A stretch of 41,339 nucleotides of DNA from CAYONP01 sp964405335 (GCA_964405335.1 CAYONP010000049.1:1-41339), one strand, 5' to 3'; shown: positions 15,796-24,224, counted from the first letter of the stretch. The notes: generated by a model not told the origin, from the sequence alone. Translations and numbers: made by a program.

Positions 15796-16776
15796 TCAGC
15801 CGGCGGCGACCAGGCCGGCGTCGCGGTCCTCGAACAGCGCGCTGACCGACTCGCCGTGGTGGACGCGTCGGATCGTCTCGCCGAGCAGCGGCGCGACGCT
15901 GAGCACGCGCAGCTTGTCGAACTGCTTCTCGGGCGGCAGCGGCACGGTGTCGGTGATCACCAGCTCGCTGACCTCGGGCCGGTCGAGCCGCTCGATGGCG
16001 TTGCCGGTGAGCAGGCCGTGGGTCACCGCGATGCGGATGTCGGGCGCGGCGCCGGCGCCGAGCATGGCGTCGATGCCGGCGGCCAGCGTGCCGCCGGTCG
16101 AGACGATGTCCTCGAAGATGATCGGCCGCAGGCCGGTCAGCTCGCCGGCGATGTGGGTCACCTCGGCCACCTGCTGGGCCGGCCGATGCTTGTGCAGCAC
16201 GGCCATCGGCAAGTCCAGCGCGCCGGCCAGCTTCTCGGCCGCCTTGGCCCGGCCGGTGTCGGGCGCGACCACGATGCTGTCGGTCAGGTCCTGTGAGCGG
16301 TAGTGGTTGGCCACCATGTAGAGCGTGGTCAGATGATCGATCGGGATGTTGAAAAAGCCCTGGATGGCGCCGGCGTGCAGGTCGACGGTGACCAGCCGGT
16401 GCGCCCCGGCGACTTCGATCATGTCGGCCACCAGCCGGGCGGTGATCGGCTCGCGCGGGGCGTCCTTCTTCTCCTGCCGGGCGTAGCCGTAATAAGGCAC
16501 GACGGCGGTGATTCGGCCGGCGCTGGCGCGCTTCATCGAGTCGATCAGGATCAGCAGCTCCATCAGGTTGTCATTCACCGGCGGGCTGGTCGGCTGGAGG
16601 ATGAACACATCGGCGCCGCGCATGTTCTCCTCGCCGGCGACGTAGATCTCGCCGTCGGTGAACTGCTTGATGGTCCGCTGGCAAAGCGGCAGGTTGAGGT
16701 ACGCGGCGATCTTCTGAGCCAGCGGCTCGTTGGCCGTGCCGGCAACCAGCTTGTACTCGAATGAGCGACCGTGCAT
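15796..16776 (-). CDS. prs: Ribose-phosphate pyrophosphokinase
   Basis: Makes PRPP from ribose 5-phosphate and ATP, feeding purine, pyrimidine, His, Trp and NAD synthesis in the cytoplasm. At 326 residues it has the normal length. Motifs: FTDGEIYV, the flexible-loop region ARQEKKDAPREPITARLVAD, the metal-binding DLHAGAIQGFF, and the PRPP loop FEDIVSTGGT. The ATG at 16776 has GAGGTG 4 nt upstream. A longer frame to 17022 is rejected because it crosses the promoter and the divergent gene. PRPP is a substrate of NadC, encoded in the next co-directional block. Confidence 0.97.
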   Translation of the reverse strand: MHGRSFEYKLVAGTANEPLAQKIAAYLNLPLCQRTIKQFTDGEIYVAGEENMRGADVFILQPTSPPVNDNLMELLILIDSMKRASAGRITAVVPYYGYARQEKKDAPREPITARLVADMIEVAGAHRLVTVDLHAGAIQGFFNIPIDHLTTLYMVANHYRSQDLTDSIVVAPDTGRAKAAEKLAGALDLPMAVLHKHRPAQQVAEVTHIAGELTGLRPIIFEDIVSTGGTLAAGIDAMLGAGAAPDIRIAVTHGLLTGNAIERLDRPEVSELVITDTVPLPPEKQFDKLRVLSVAPLLGETIRRVHHGESVSALFEDRDAGLVAAG

Positions 16777-16795
16777 GGCCCACCTCGGGGCCTTG

Positions 16796-16824
16796 AGGAT
16801 ACCGCCGCCACGTGCGATCGTCAA
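16796..16824 (-). promoter_or_regulatory. prs promoter
   Basis: TTGACG (16824-16819), 17-bp spacer, TATCCT (16801-16796) on the minus strand. The predicted leader is about 13 nt and carries the GAGGTG ribosome-binding site. Confidence 0.7.
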
Positions 16825-16873
16825 CGGGAAGGGCCGGCCGCCGGCGCCGCGAATCGCGCGACGGGAGCGCGCC

Positions 16874-17389
16874 ATGCGGTTCGGCAAGGGCGGCGAGCGC
16901 GAGGCGGCGCGGCACCACAAGAAGGCGCTCAAGCTACTGAAGGACGGCCGGCTGCCCGAGGCGCTGGTCAGCCTCGAACGTGCCCTCGCGGCCGACCCGT
17001 CACGGCTCGAGCCGCGGGTCAACCTCGGCTCGGTCTACTACCGCATGGCCATCGAGCGCGCCCAGGGGCCGCTGCCCGGCTGGCTCGACGAGGCGGCCAA
17101 GCAGTTCCGCCACGTGCTCGGCATCGACCCGGACCACGCCGAGGCGGCCCTCGGCCTGGCCGCGGTGCTCAACGCTCAGGGCGACCATGCCGGCTCGCTG
17201 CGCGAACTCGAACGCCTGGCCCGCGCCCGGCCCAACCACCGCGACGTGCAGTACAACTTCGCCATCGCGCTCGGCCACGCCGGCCGGATCGACGAGGCCA
17301 AGCTGGCGCTGGCCCGCGAGCTGGAACAGCACCCCGATCACTCCGCGGCGCGCGAGCTGCTGGCCAAACTCGACTCGTCGGCCGGCTGA
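16874..17389 (+). CDS. TPR-repeat protein
   Basis: 171 residues built from about four tetratricopeptide repeats. AARHHKKALKLLKDGRLPEAL and SLERALAADPSRLEPRVNLG form the first, followed by repeats containing AAKQFRHVLGIDPDHAEAAL, SLRELERLARARPNHRDVQY and ALARELEQHPDHSAARELL. There is no signal peptide or membrane segment, so it is probably a cytoplasmic scaffold; the partner is unknown. The start is ATG with GGGAG 7 nt upstream, chosen over a longer frame that would begin inside prs. It is divergent from prs (97-bp gap), and its last 52 bp overlap the GT87 gene tail to tail. Confidence 0.8.
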   Translation: MRFGKGGEREAARHHKKALKLLKDGRLPEALVSLERALAADPSRLEPRVNLGSVYYRMAIERAQGPLPGWLDEAAKQFRHVLGIDPDHAEAALGLAAVLNAQGDHAGSLRELERLARARPNHRDVQYNFAIALGHAGRIDEAKLALARELEQHPDHSAARELLAKLDSSAG

Positions 17390-18213
17390 GCCAGCAGCCA
17401 GAACAGCAGCGCCAGGCCGAGCAATGCCCGGTGGCCGAGCAGGTAGATGCTCACCTCGGGCACGGCCAGAACGAGCAGCCCGGCGGCGAAGACCAGCCAC
17501 GGCCGCGTGCGCCCCTGCCGAGCGGTGGCGACAATCAGCAGCGGCACGGCCAGGATCCAGTGGTGCGGCCAGACGTTCGGCGAGACCAGCAGCGCCAGCG
17601 CCACGGCGTCGCACGAATCAGCTAGCCAGCGTGCCTCGCCGCTCTCGAGTTTGGCCCTCCCCATCATGCGCCAGACGACCCAACCGATGCCAGCCAGCGT
17701 GGCGAGATTGACCAGCAGTTTCATCGCCAGGCTGATCTGCGGTGGGTTCCCCCAGGGCGACAGGCCGACCAACCGGAAGCCGTTGCAGACCAGGCTGTAG
17801 AGGCTGGAGTCGTTCAGCGCGACGCTGGGCGGGAAACCGGCGGTCATGGCGGCCCACTGCGACCAGAGGGCAAGCTCGGTGAAGCCGCGCGACGAGACGG
17901 CGCAGAGCAGCAGGCAGCCGGCGGCGAAGCCGCCCAGCGCGCGCTGGTCACGCCGCAGCAGCCAGGGCAGCAGCAGCGCGGCGGGGTAGATTTTCATCAT
18001 CACACCGGCGGCGGTGACCGCGCCGGCGGCGAACGGGCGCCGCTCGGCCAGCAGCATCGCGGCGACCAGGGGCAGCAGCATCAGCGGGCTGACCTGGTTG
18101 AACCGCAGGCCGTTGATCAACGGGTAATCGATAACCATCAGCGCGCCGACCAGCAGTGCCCCGTCGCGCGGCCCGATACCGCAGCGCAGGGCGAGCAGGT
18201 AGAGCAGCAGCAC
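17338..18213 (-). CDS. Downstream fragment of the split GT87 gene
   Basis: From a GTG at 18213 this is an open frame of 291 codons, all membrane helices of the GT87 family. It lacks the first half with the conserved Asp-containing loop, and no clear Shine-Dalgarno precedes the GTG, so independent translation is doubtful. Confidence 0.5.
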   Translation of the reverse strand: MLLLYLLALRCGIGPRDGALLVGALMVIDYPLINGLRFNQVSPLMLLPLVAAMLLAERRPFAAGAVTAAGVMMKIYPAALLLPWLLRRDQRALGGFAAGCLLLCAVSSRGFTELALWSQWAAMTAGFPPSVALNDSSLYSLVCNGFRLVGLSPWGNPPQISLAMKLLVNLATLAGIGWVVWRMMGRAKLESGEARWLADSCDAVALALLVSPNVWPHHWILAVPLLIVATARQGRTRPWLVFAAGLLVLAVPEVSIYLLGHRALLGLALLFWLLAQPADESSLASSSRAAE

Positions 18214-18267
18214 GGTGGCCTGCAGAACGAAGTACCGGCGGACGACGAAGAGGTAGAAGACCGCGTC

Positions 18268-18741
18268 TCAGGCGGTCTCGCGGTCGGGCAGCGCGCGCTG
18301 GACCAGGCTGAAGACGGCGGCGGTGATCTGCACCGTCGGCGGCGGATAGAGATAGACCTCGTCGACCAGGTACGGATTCTCGCCGGCGAGCAGCGCCTCG
18401 GCGGCGGCGGTGTAGGCCGAGAAGTCGCCGGCGCGGCGCGAATAGGCGACGGTCAGGTGCAGCAGGTAGCAGGAGACCAGCACCCACAGCACGGCGCCCC
18501 AGCGCGCCGGCTCCGGTTCGAGCACGCCGCGGCGGTAGAGCAGCCAGACGGTCAGGGCGATCAGCAGTGTCGCGGCGAGGGCGAAGACTTCGAGAGTCAG
18601 CGCCGGCGCGCCGCCCAGGCTGCGGGCGAAGGGCAGGTCGAGCCGCGCCGCGGCCGGCCCGGCGCCGGCGGCGATCAGTGCGCCGCAGGCATAGGCAGCG
18701 CACCACCAGCCCCAGCGGGGCGCCGGTCGCGGTTCGGACAT
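18268..18741 (-). CDS. Upstream fragment of the split GT87 gene
   Basis: 157 codons up to the TGA: about three membrane helices plus the conserved GT87 periplasmic loop (GDFSAYT through YLYPPP, residues 106-135). It is well initiated (GGAG, 6 nt, ATG), so a truncated product is likely made if the stop is real. Confidence 0.6.
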   Translation of the reverse strand: MSEPRPAPRWGWWCAAYACGALIAAGAGPAAARLDLPFARSLGGAPALTLEVFALAATLLIALTVWLLYRRGVLEPEPARWGAVLWVLVSCYLLHLTVAYSRRAGDFSAYTAAAEALLAGENPYLVDEVYLYPPPTVQITAAVFSLVQRALPDRETA

Positions 18742-18803
18742 GGCACGCTCCACGGCCGTGAGTCGTAGTGGTTAGTCGGCCGCCGCGCGCGAACGTTGTA
18801 CCC

Positions 18804-19163
18804 CTATGCGCCGACGGTCAGGTAGATGATCCCATCCTCGACCGTGACCGGATAGGTCCGCAGCCGCCGCTTGTCGGCCAGGGCCCTGCCGGTGCACAGG
18901 TCGAACTCCCAGCCGTGCCAGGGGCAGACCAGGATCTCGCCGTCGCGGACCCAGCGGTACTCGCCCGGCCGGTCGGCCTCGGTGGTGCCGGTCAGGCGGC
19001 CGAAGCAGACCGGCGCCAGCTCGTGCGGGCAAACATTGAGCGCGGCGTGGTAGCGGTCGCCGAGGCAGAACAGGCCGATCTCCTTGCCCTCGACCTCAAC
19101 CAACATGCGCTCGCCGGCGAGCAGGTCGCCGAGCTTGGCCACCGCCACGCGCCGCTCAGCCAT
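18804..19163 (-). CDS. Rieske-type [2Fe-2S] ferredoxin
   Basis: 119 residues. The cluster ligands are visible as C45-P-H47 and C80-P-W-H83 (NVCPHE and CPWHGWEFD), with the usual beta-sandwich spacing. An insertion between the ligand pairs (FGRLTGTTEADRPGEYRW) is as in ferredoxins of oxygenase and hydrolase-associated systems. It has no membrane anchor, so it is a soluble electron carrier. The ATG overlaps the end of the amidohydrolase gene by 8 bp, a strong sign that the two work together. Partner reductase or oxygenase genes are not in the window. Confidence 0.93.
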   Translation of the reverse strand: MAERRVAVAKLGDLLAGERMLVEVEGKEIGLFCLGDRYHAALNVCPHELAPVCFGRLTGTTEADRPGEYRWVRDGEILVCPWHGWEFDLCTGRALADKRRLRTYPVTVEDGIIYLTVGA

Positions 19164-20223
19164 GGGCGGTCACCGTCAGGCCGTAGAGCTCGGCCGCCGT
19201 CTGGTGCATCACCCGCTCGCGCAGACGGTCGGGCATGCGACCGCTGACGAAGTCGGGCGTGTCGCCGTCCCAGTGCGGATAGTCGCTCGAGAACATCAGC
19301 ATCCGCTCGGCGGCGAACATGGCCAGCATCTGCTCGAGGTGCTCGCGCCGCTCCGGCTCTTCAATCGGCTGGGTGGTCAGCAGCAAGTGCTCATGGGCAT
19401 ACTCCGACGGCAGCCGCTTGAGCCACGGGGTCTGGATGCGCAGCGCCTTCCAGTTCTTGTCCAGCCGCCAGAGCACCGGCGGCAGCCAGGCCACGCCGCC
19501 CTCGACCAAGACGAAGCGGAGGCTCGGGAACTTGACGAAGACGCCCTCGAGGATGAGGCTGACCACGTGGCCGAGATAGCTCTGGACCAGGTCGGTGTGC
19601 CATTCGAGGTAGCTGGTCGGGTAGCCGCAGGCGGTCGGCGGGGCGCTGACGCCGACACCCTCGGTGCCGGGGTGGATGGCCACCGGCAGCCCCGCCTCGG
19701 CGGCGGCTTCGTAGATCGGGTGAAAGCAGCGCTGGCCGTAGCCGCGGTTCGAGCCGCTCGGCATCAGCACCTGCACAAACCCGCCGCTGCCCGCGTGGCG
19801 CCGGATCTCGGCGGCGGCCCGCTCGGGGTCCTGCGGCGAAACGACGATGCTGCCGACCAACCGCTCGCTGTAGGTCAGCCAGCGCTCGGCCAGCTCGTCG
19901 TTTTCGGCGGCGGCCACGGCGGCGGCGTAGTCGGGCTCGGGAGAGCAGCCGACATGCAGCGCGCCGGCCGGGTTGAGCAGGCCGATCTCGATGCCGTGCG
20001 GATCGAGGAAGTGAAGGACCAGGTTCTCAGGGCTGCACTCGATTCGCTGGCCGCCGGGCAGCACGGTGTCCGAGCGCATCACGCCGTTCGGGTTCCAGTA
20101 ACCGAGGTGCCCCGGTCCGCGGCTGCCGGCGAACCAGCGCGAGCGCCATGGCTCGGGCAGCCGCTCGCCAATCGACTTGCCGTCGAGCACGGGGTGGATG
20201 TCGGTGTCGATCACCCGTGGCAC
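19156..20223 (-). CDS. Amidohydrolase family 2 (ACMSD-like) metal-dependent hydrolase or decarboxylase
   Basis: 355 residues in the amidohydrolase-2 fold. The metal motif is DTDIH (6-10), with His184 in AIHPGTEG and Asp314 in FSSDYPHWDGD. The middle part (FHPIYEAAAEAGLPVAIHPG and FPSLRFVLVEGG) is typical of the ACMSD and 6-methylsalicylate decarboxylase group, which act on aromatic or cyclic carboxylates. The actual substrate is unknown. The start is GTG with GAGAGG just upstream. It is translationally coupled to the Rieske gene and lies 10 bp after ndk. Confidence 0.85.
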   Translation of the reverse strand: MPRVIDTDIHPVLDGKSIGERLPEPWRSRWFAGSRGPGHLGYWNPNGVMRSDTVLPGGQRIECSPENLVLHFLDPHGIEIGLLNPAGALHVGCSPEPDYAAAVAAAENDELAERWLTYSERLVGSIVVSPQDPERAAAEIRRHAGSGGFVQVLMPSGSNRGYGQRCFHPIYEAAAEAGLPVAIHPGTEGVGVSAPPTACGYPTSYLEWHTDLVQSYLGHVVSLILEGVFVKFPSLRFVLVEGGVAWLPPVLWRLDKNWKALRIQTPWLKRLPSEYAHEHLLLTTQPIEEPERREHLEQMLAMFAAERMLMFSSDYPHWDGDTPDFVSGRMPDRLRERVMHQTAAELYGLTVTAHG

Positions 20224-20233
20224 AGGCCTCTCC

Positions 20234-20617
20234 TCAGACGGTCTCGCAGCCGGCGAACAAGAACGCGCACTCGAACGCGCTGGTCTCCGGCGCGTCGCTG
20301 CCGTGGACCAGATTCTGCGTCGCGTCGGTGCCGTACCGCTCGCGCAGGCCTTCGAGCAATCGCCGCCAGCCGAGGATCGCTCCCTCGCGTTCGAGAATCA
20401 TGGCGATGCACGGCCCGCTCGACATGTACTCGACCAGACCGTCGTAGAAGAACTTGCCGCGGTGCACGGCATAGAACGCCTCGGCCTGGCCGCGGGTCAA
20501 GGTGGTCATCCGCATCGCCAAGATGGCGTAGCCGTCCGCCTCGATCGCGTTGATCACCTTGCCCACATGGCCGTTGCGCAGGCAGTCGGGCTTGAGTATT
20601 GCCAGCGTCCGCTCCAT
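20234..20617 (-). CDS. ndk: Nucleoside diphosphate kinase
   Basis: Balances NTP pools by phosphate transfer through an active-site histidine. Of 127 residues, the start MERTLAILKPDCL is the family signature and the catalytic block is NLVHGSD (His105). It is shorter than the common 137-150 residues: the block between the mid-protein helix and the active-site loop is compressed (GWRRLLEGLRERYGTDATQ). This is seen in some bacterial lineages and does not remove known catalytic residues. ATG with AAGGGA upstream; 26 bp after nadC. Confidence 0.95.
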   Translation of the reverse strand: MERTLAILKPDCLRNGHVGKVINAIEADGYAILAMRMTTLTRGQAEAFYAVHRGKFFYDGLVEYMSSGPCIAMILEREGAILGWRRLLEGLRERYGTDATQNLVHGSDAPETSAFECAFLFAGCETV

Positions 20618-20643
20618 CGTCCGTCCCTTCTGGTGGTCACCCG

Positions 20644-21471
20644 TCAGCCCGCCAACGTCAGGTCCAATCCGATATCCAACGCCGGCGCCGAGTGCGTCAG
20701 CGCGCCGACCGAGACCGCCTGCACCCCGGTCGCCGCCAGCGCGCCGACCGTCTCGGCGGTGATGCCGCCCGAAGCCTCGACAAAGATGCCCTCCGGCACG
20801 CGCGCCACCGCCTCGCGCAGCACCCAGGCCGGCATGTTGTCGAGCAGCACGGCGCCGGCCCCGGCGGCGATCGCCTCGTCGAGCTGGCCCAGCGTGTCGA
20901 CCTCGACCTCGATCACCAGCGTGTGCGGCGCCAGCCGCCGCGCCGCCTCGACCGCCTGCCGCACCCCGCCCGCCGCGGCGATGTGGTTGTCCTTGATCAG
21001 GATGCCGTCGTACAGCCCGAACCGGTGGTTGCGCCCGCCGCCGGCGCGCACCGCCGCCTTCTCGAGCGCCCGCAGACCGGGCGTGGTCTTGCGCGTGTCG
21101 AGCACCGCCACGCCGCCGGCCGACTCGACGAAGCGACGCGTCAGCGTGGCGATGCCGCTCAGTCGCTGGAGCAGATTGAGCGCCAGTCGCTCGCCGGTCA
21201 GAATCGGCCGCGCCAGTCCGCTGACCGTGGCGATCACCCCGCCCATCGCGACGCTGTCGCCATCGGCCAGTTCGGCCTGCCAGGCGAGGCTCGGGTCGAG
21301 CTCGGCGAAGACCCGCCGGGCCGCCTCGAGCCCGGCCACCACGCCCTTCTGCCGCGCCGTCAGTCGGCCCACCGCCGCGGTCGACGCCGGCACGCAGGCG
21401 ATGGTAGTCAGGTCGCCCGGGCCCACGTCCTCGGCCAGCCAAGCGCGAACGTCGGCGCGCAGGTCGCTCAT
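20644..21471 (-). CDS. nadC: Nicotinate-nucleotide pyrophosphorylase (quinolinate phosphoribosyltransferase)
   Basis: Converts quinolinate and PRPP to nicotinate mononucleotide in de novo NAD synthesis. 275 residues with the family blocks AEDVGPGDLTT, LNLLQRLSGIAT, DTRKTTPGLRALEKAAV, GGGRNHRFGLYDGILIKDNHI, VEVDTLGQLDEAI and VEASGGIT. The ATG overlaps the nadX stop (ATGA), so it is coupled to its pathway partner. No nadA is present in the window. Confidence 0.97.
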   Translation of the reverse strand: MSDLRADVRAWLAEDVGPGDLTTIACVPASTAAVGRLTARQKGVVAGLEAARRVFAELDPSLAWQAELADGDSVAMGGVIATVSGLARPILTGERLALNLLQRLSGIATLTRRFVESAGGVAVLDTRKTTPGLRALEKAAVRAGGGRNHRFGLYDGILIKDNHIAAAGGVRQAVEAARRLAPHTLVIEVEVDTLGQLDEAIAAGAGAVLLDNMPAWVLREAVARVPEGIFVEASGGITAETVGALAATGVQAVSVGALTHSAPALDIGLDLTLAG

Positions 21472-22265
21472 GTGCCGACCACCAGGGTTGCCGTCAGCCG
21501 CCGCAGCAGCGCGACAGCGCTCAGCGCGGCGAGGTAGCTGGTGCGTGGATTGTCGGGCGAGGGCACATTCTCGGCGGTGACCGCAAGCCGCCCCGCCGCG
21601 CCGATAACCTCGATCTCGTGCCGGTTCACCTCGCCGCGCGGATCGGCGACCACGCGGACCGTGGTTCCCTCGGCCCCGAGCCCGGCCAGGCTCAGCGCCG
21701 CGGCGACGTTGACGTTCTTCGGGAAGCCCCGCATCGCCTCGGCGGCGCTGCCCTCGAACACCACTGTCGGCTCGGTCAGCGTGCCCAGGTCCAGCTCACG
21801 CAGGTGCGGCGCGCCGGCCAGGCCGGCCGGCGGCTTGGTGGTGGTCAGGGTGACCCGCTCCACGCCGGCGACGGCCATGGCGCGCAGACCGTCGAGGCCG
21901 GCAATCGCGCCGGTCGGCAGGTAGATCCGCCGCCCGGCGGCCCGCGCCAGCGCGACCAGGTCGTCGCGGTCCAACATGCCGCCGATGCTCATCACCATTA
22001 CGTCGCAGCCCGCGTCGACCGCCGCCCGCACGACGCCCTCGACCGCCGCCACGGCGGCCGACTCGATCAGAATGTCGCTCGCCGCCGCGAGCGACGCCAG
22101 TGGCAGCGCCGGCGCGCCAACCTCGGCGCAGAGCTTCGCGAGCCGCGCCGCGTCGGTGTCGTGCAGGCCGACCAGTTCGGCCTCGACCTGCCCGTCGCGC
22201 ACCGCGCGCGCGATGGCGCCGCCGATCGCTCCCGCTCCGACAACGCCGACCCGCATGGCGCCCAT
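21468..22265 (-). CDS. nadX: L-aspartate dehydrogenase (NadX type)
   Basis: Oxidises L-aspartate to iminoaspartate with NAD(P), replacing NadB at the first step of NAD synthesis. 265 residues. The Rossmann loop GVVGAGAIGGA is at about 7-17. The family segments YLPTGAIAGLDGLRA and FPKNVNVAAALSLAG are present, as is the catalytic His in NRHEIEV. Pairing with nadC is a common nadX context and supports the assignment over a generic dehydrogenase. The ATG at 22265 has GGAG 6 nt upstream, so it is preferred to ATG codon 4. Confidence 0.92.
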   Translation of the reverse strand: MGAMRVGVVGAGAIGGAIARAVRDGQVEAELVGLHDTDAARLAKLCAEVGAPALPLASLAAASDILIESAAVAAVEGVVRAAVDAGCDVMVMSIGGMLDRDDLVALARAAGRRIYLPTGAIAGLDGLRAMAVAGVERVTLTTTKPPAGLAGAPHLRELDLGTLTEPTVVFEGSAAEAMRGFPKNVNVAAALSLAGLGAEGTTVRVVADPRGEVNRHEIEVIGAAGRLAVTAENVPSPDNPRTSYLAALSAVALLRRLTATLVVGT

Positions 22266-22278
22266 CCCGCTCTCCGCC

Positions 22279-23151
22279 TCAGGAACCGCTGCCGGCCGGC
22301 GCTCTTAGCGGCTCGACCGCGACGTTGTCGATCAACCGCGCCGGGCCGATCTGCACCGCGACACAGAGCCGCGCCGGGCGGTCGAGTCGCTCCAGCTCGG
22401 CCAGCGTCGCCGCGTCGACCAGATCGACGTACTCGATCTCGGCCAGCGGCTCGGCCATCAGGCGCTGCCGGGCGGCGATGCGGATGGCACCGGCATCGGT
22501 CTCGCCCGACTCGGCCGCCGCCACGCCGGCGGTCAGCGCCTGCGACAGGCAGACCGCCGCCGCGCGCTCGTCGGCGTTGAGGTACTGATTGCGGCTCGAC
22601 AGCGCCAGGCCGTCGGCCTCGCGGACAATCGGCATGGGCACAATCTCGCAGCCGAGGCCGAGGTCGGCGCTCATCCGTTGGATGACGACGAGCTGCTGAT
22701 AGTCCTTCTCACCGAAGTAGGCCCGGGCCGGCAGGATCAGCCCCAGTAGCCGCGCGACGACGGTGGTCACGCCCTCGAAGTGGCCCGGCCGGCCGCGGCC
22801 GCAGAGGCCCTCGGTCAGGCCCAGGACGGTCACCCGCGTGGCGTAACCCGGTGGGTAGAAGTCGTCGAGCGGTGGGGCGAAGACCGTGCCGACACCGACC
22901 GACCGGCAGCCGGCCAGGTCGGCCTCGAGCGTCCGCGGGTAGCGCTCGAAATCCTCGCCGGCGCCGAACTGGAGTGGATTGACGAAGATGCTGACGATCG
23001 TCTCGTCGCACTCGGCCACGCTGCGCCGCATGAGTGAGAGGTGGCCGTCGTGCAGGTTGCCCAGCGTCGGGACGAAGCCGATACTCCGCCCGGCGCGGCA
23101 CCAGGCGCGGGCGGTCGCGCGCAGCTCGTCGGGCTGGGTGACGACCGTCAC
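22279..23151 (-). CDS. panC: Pantothenate synthetase
   Basis: Condenses pantoate and beta-alanine with ATP to make pantothenate, the coenzyme A precursor. 290 residues. The nucleotide-binding block is GFVPTLGNLHDGHLSLM (His34 and His37), followed by VNPLQFGAGEDFERYPR, FGEKDYQQLVVIQRM and LALSSRNQYL. The consensus MGALH reads LGNLH here, a mild change. The start is GTG overlapping the stop of the DnaJ-like gene, so the longer upstream frame is rejected. Confidence 0.96.
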   Translation of the reverse strand: MTVVTQPDELRATARAWCRAGRSIGFVPTLGNLHDGHLSLMRRSVAECDETIVSIFVNPLQFGAGEDFERYPRTLEADLAGCRSVGVGTVFAPPLDDFYPPGYATRVTVLGLTEGLCGRGRPGHFEGVTTVVARLLGLILPARAYFGEKDYQQLVVIQRMSADLGLGCEIVPMPIVREADGLALSSRNQYLNADERAAAVCLSQALTAGVAAAESGETDAGAIRIAARQRLMAEPLAEIEYVDLVDAATLAELERLDRPARLCVAVQIGPARLIDNVAVEPLRAPAGSGS

Positions 23152-24224
23152 GGTCGGCGCTGCGCGGCGCGGCCGAGCCGATTGCCGATCAAGCAGGCCG
23201 GGAAGACGATGTTGCCGCCCCACAAGACCACCGGCCAGCAGGCACTGGCGCCGCCGCCGGGGCCGTGGTAGGCGATCAGCGCCGCCGCGGCGACGAGCGC
23301 CAGCGAGACGCCGAACGCCTCGCTGATCGGCCGCGCGGCGCGGCCGCGGACCACGGCGCTGATGCAGTAGAAGGCGAGCCCGAACCAGAAGCTGATCAGG
23401 CAGAGCAGGCCCATCAGCCAGGCCAGCCAGCCCAGGCCGCCGGACTCGCGCCCGGCAGCGCGGCCGAGGCCGAGCACCGCGCCGCCGGCGAACCCGCCGC
23501 CGAGGGCGACGACCAACTGCGGGTAGCCCAGCGGCAGCCAGCGCGAGGTGGCCGCGCCGCTGCCGAGCGCCCAGACGAGCAGCGCGGCGATCCAGGTCAG
23601 GCCGATGATCAAGGTGTAGGGCGTCAGCGCGTGGCGGCCGATCAGCGCCTCGCGCGCCCGTTCGCGCCGCCGCGCCGACTCGGCCCGGCGCTCGACGGCG
23701 GCGCGCTTGGCTTGCCCGGCCTCGGCCGCGTCGCGCAGCTTGCGGGCATACTGCGGGTTGCGCGGCGCCGCGGTGACGGCGGTCGAGTAGTGGAGCAGTG
23801 CCTGGTCCCAGTCGTCGCGCCGCGCGGCGACGTCGCCGAGCAGCGCGTGCGCCGCGGCGTGGTTCGGGTCGAGCGCGAGGATCTTGCGGCACTGCGCCGC
23901 CGCGCCGTTGAGATCGTCGGCCTCGACGCGGTGCAGCGCGTGGCGGAACCAGTCGTCGATCTGCCGCAGCACCTGCGTCTGCTGCGTCACCGGCCGCGAT
24001 TCGGTGCCCACCCGCAGCGCGTCGTAGGCCCGCCGGCGGGCGGGGTCCGAAAGCGTGTTGTAAGCCTCGACAATGGCCACGAAGCGGTCTTGCGCGCCGC
24101 CGCCGTCGTCGGCCACGTCGGGGTGATGCTGGCGCACGAGCTGGCGGTAGACCCGCTTCAGCTCGTCGGGCGTGACGCTGCGCGGAACGCCCAGCAGTGC
24201 GTAATAGTCGACGCCCGGTCGCAT
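23148..24224 (-). CDS. J-domain protein with TPR and membrane helices
   Basis: 358 residues. An N-terminal J domain (about 5-70) has the HPD motif at 34-36, which stimulates Hsp70 ATPase. A TPR-like region follows at about 107-170 (AAQCRKILALDPNHAAAHALLG, then ALLHYSTAVTAAPRNPQYA), then a charged linker rich in Arg and Ala. The C-terminal half has about five membrane helices. The arrangement suggests a membrane-bound cochaperone that brings DnaK to the inner membrane. It is not canonical DnaJ: there is no Gly/Phe region and no zinc fingers. ATG with GGAG 4 nt upstream, 1 bp after the pilC-like stop. Confidence 0.85.
   Translation of the reverse strand: MRPGVDYYALLGVPRSVTPDELKRVYRQLVRQHHPDVADDGGGAQDRFVAIVEAYNTLSDPARRRAYDALRVGTESRPVTQQTQVLRQIDDWFRHALHRVEADDLNGAAAQCRKILALDPNHAAAHALLGDVAARRDDWDQALLHYSTAVTAAPRNPQYARKLRDAAEAGQAKRAAVERRAESARRRERAREALIGRHALTPYTLIIGLTWIAALLVWALGSGAATSRWLPLGYPQLVVALGGGFAGGAVLGLGRAAGRESGGLGWLAWLMGLLCLISFWFGLAFYCISAVVRGRAARPISEAFGVSLALVAAAALIAYHGPGGGASACWPVVLWGGNIVFPACLIGNRLGRAAQRRP

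Larger units (their letters stand above)
17338..18741 (-). pseudogene. GT87 (DUF2029)-type membrane mannosyltransferase broken by an in-frame TGA
   Basis: One frame of 467 codons encodes a whole polyprenol-phosphate-dependent GT87-like transferase, interrupted only by TGA at codon 158 (18270-18268). The upstream part carries the family block DFSAYTAAAEALLAGENPYL and YLYPPP. Directly after the stop the same frame continues DAVFYLFVVRRYFVLQATV and then the multi-helix part, with NQVSPLMLLPLVAAMLLAERR, MMKIYPAALLLPWLL and SPNVWPHHWILAVPLL. A Trp codon (TGG to TGA) is the simplest ancestral state. Recent nonsense mutation, read error or true readthrough cannot be told apart here. The start is ATG 18741 with GGAG 6 nt upstream. 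Confidence 0.75.

Noticed and set aside
16777..17022. N-terminal extension of prs by 82 residues
   Set aside because: It runs through the prs promoter and the divergent TPR gene start; ATG 16776 fits the family.
18268..18270. TGA read as selenocysteine or as tryptophan by a changed code
   Set aside because: No hairpin of SECIS type is evident just after it, the position is in a membrane transferase with no redox site, and TGA is a normal stop in many other genes here.
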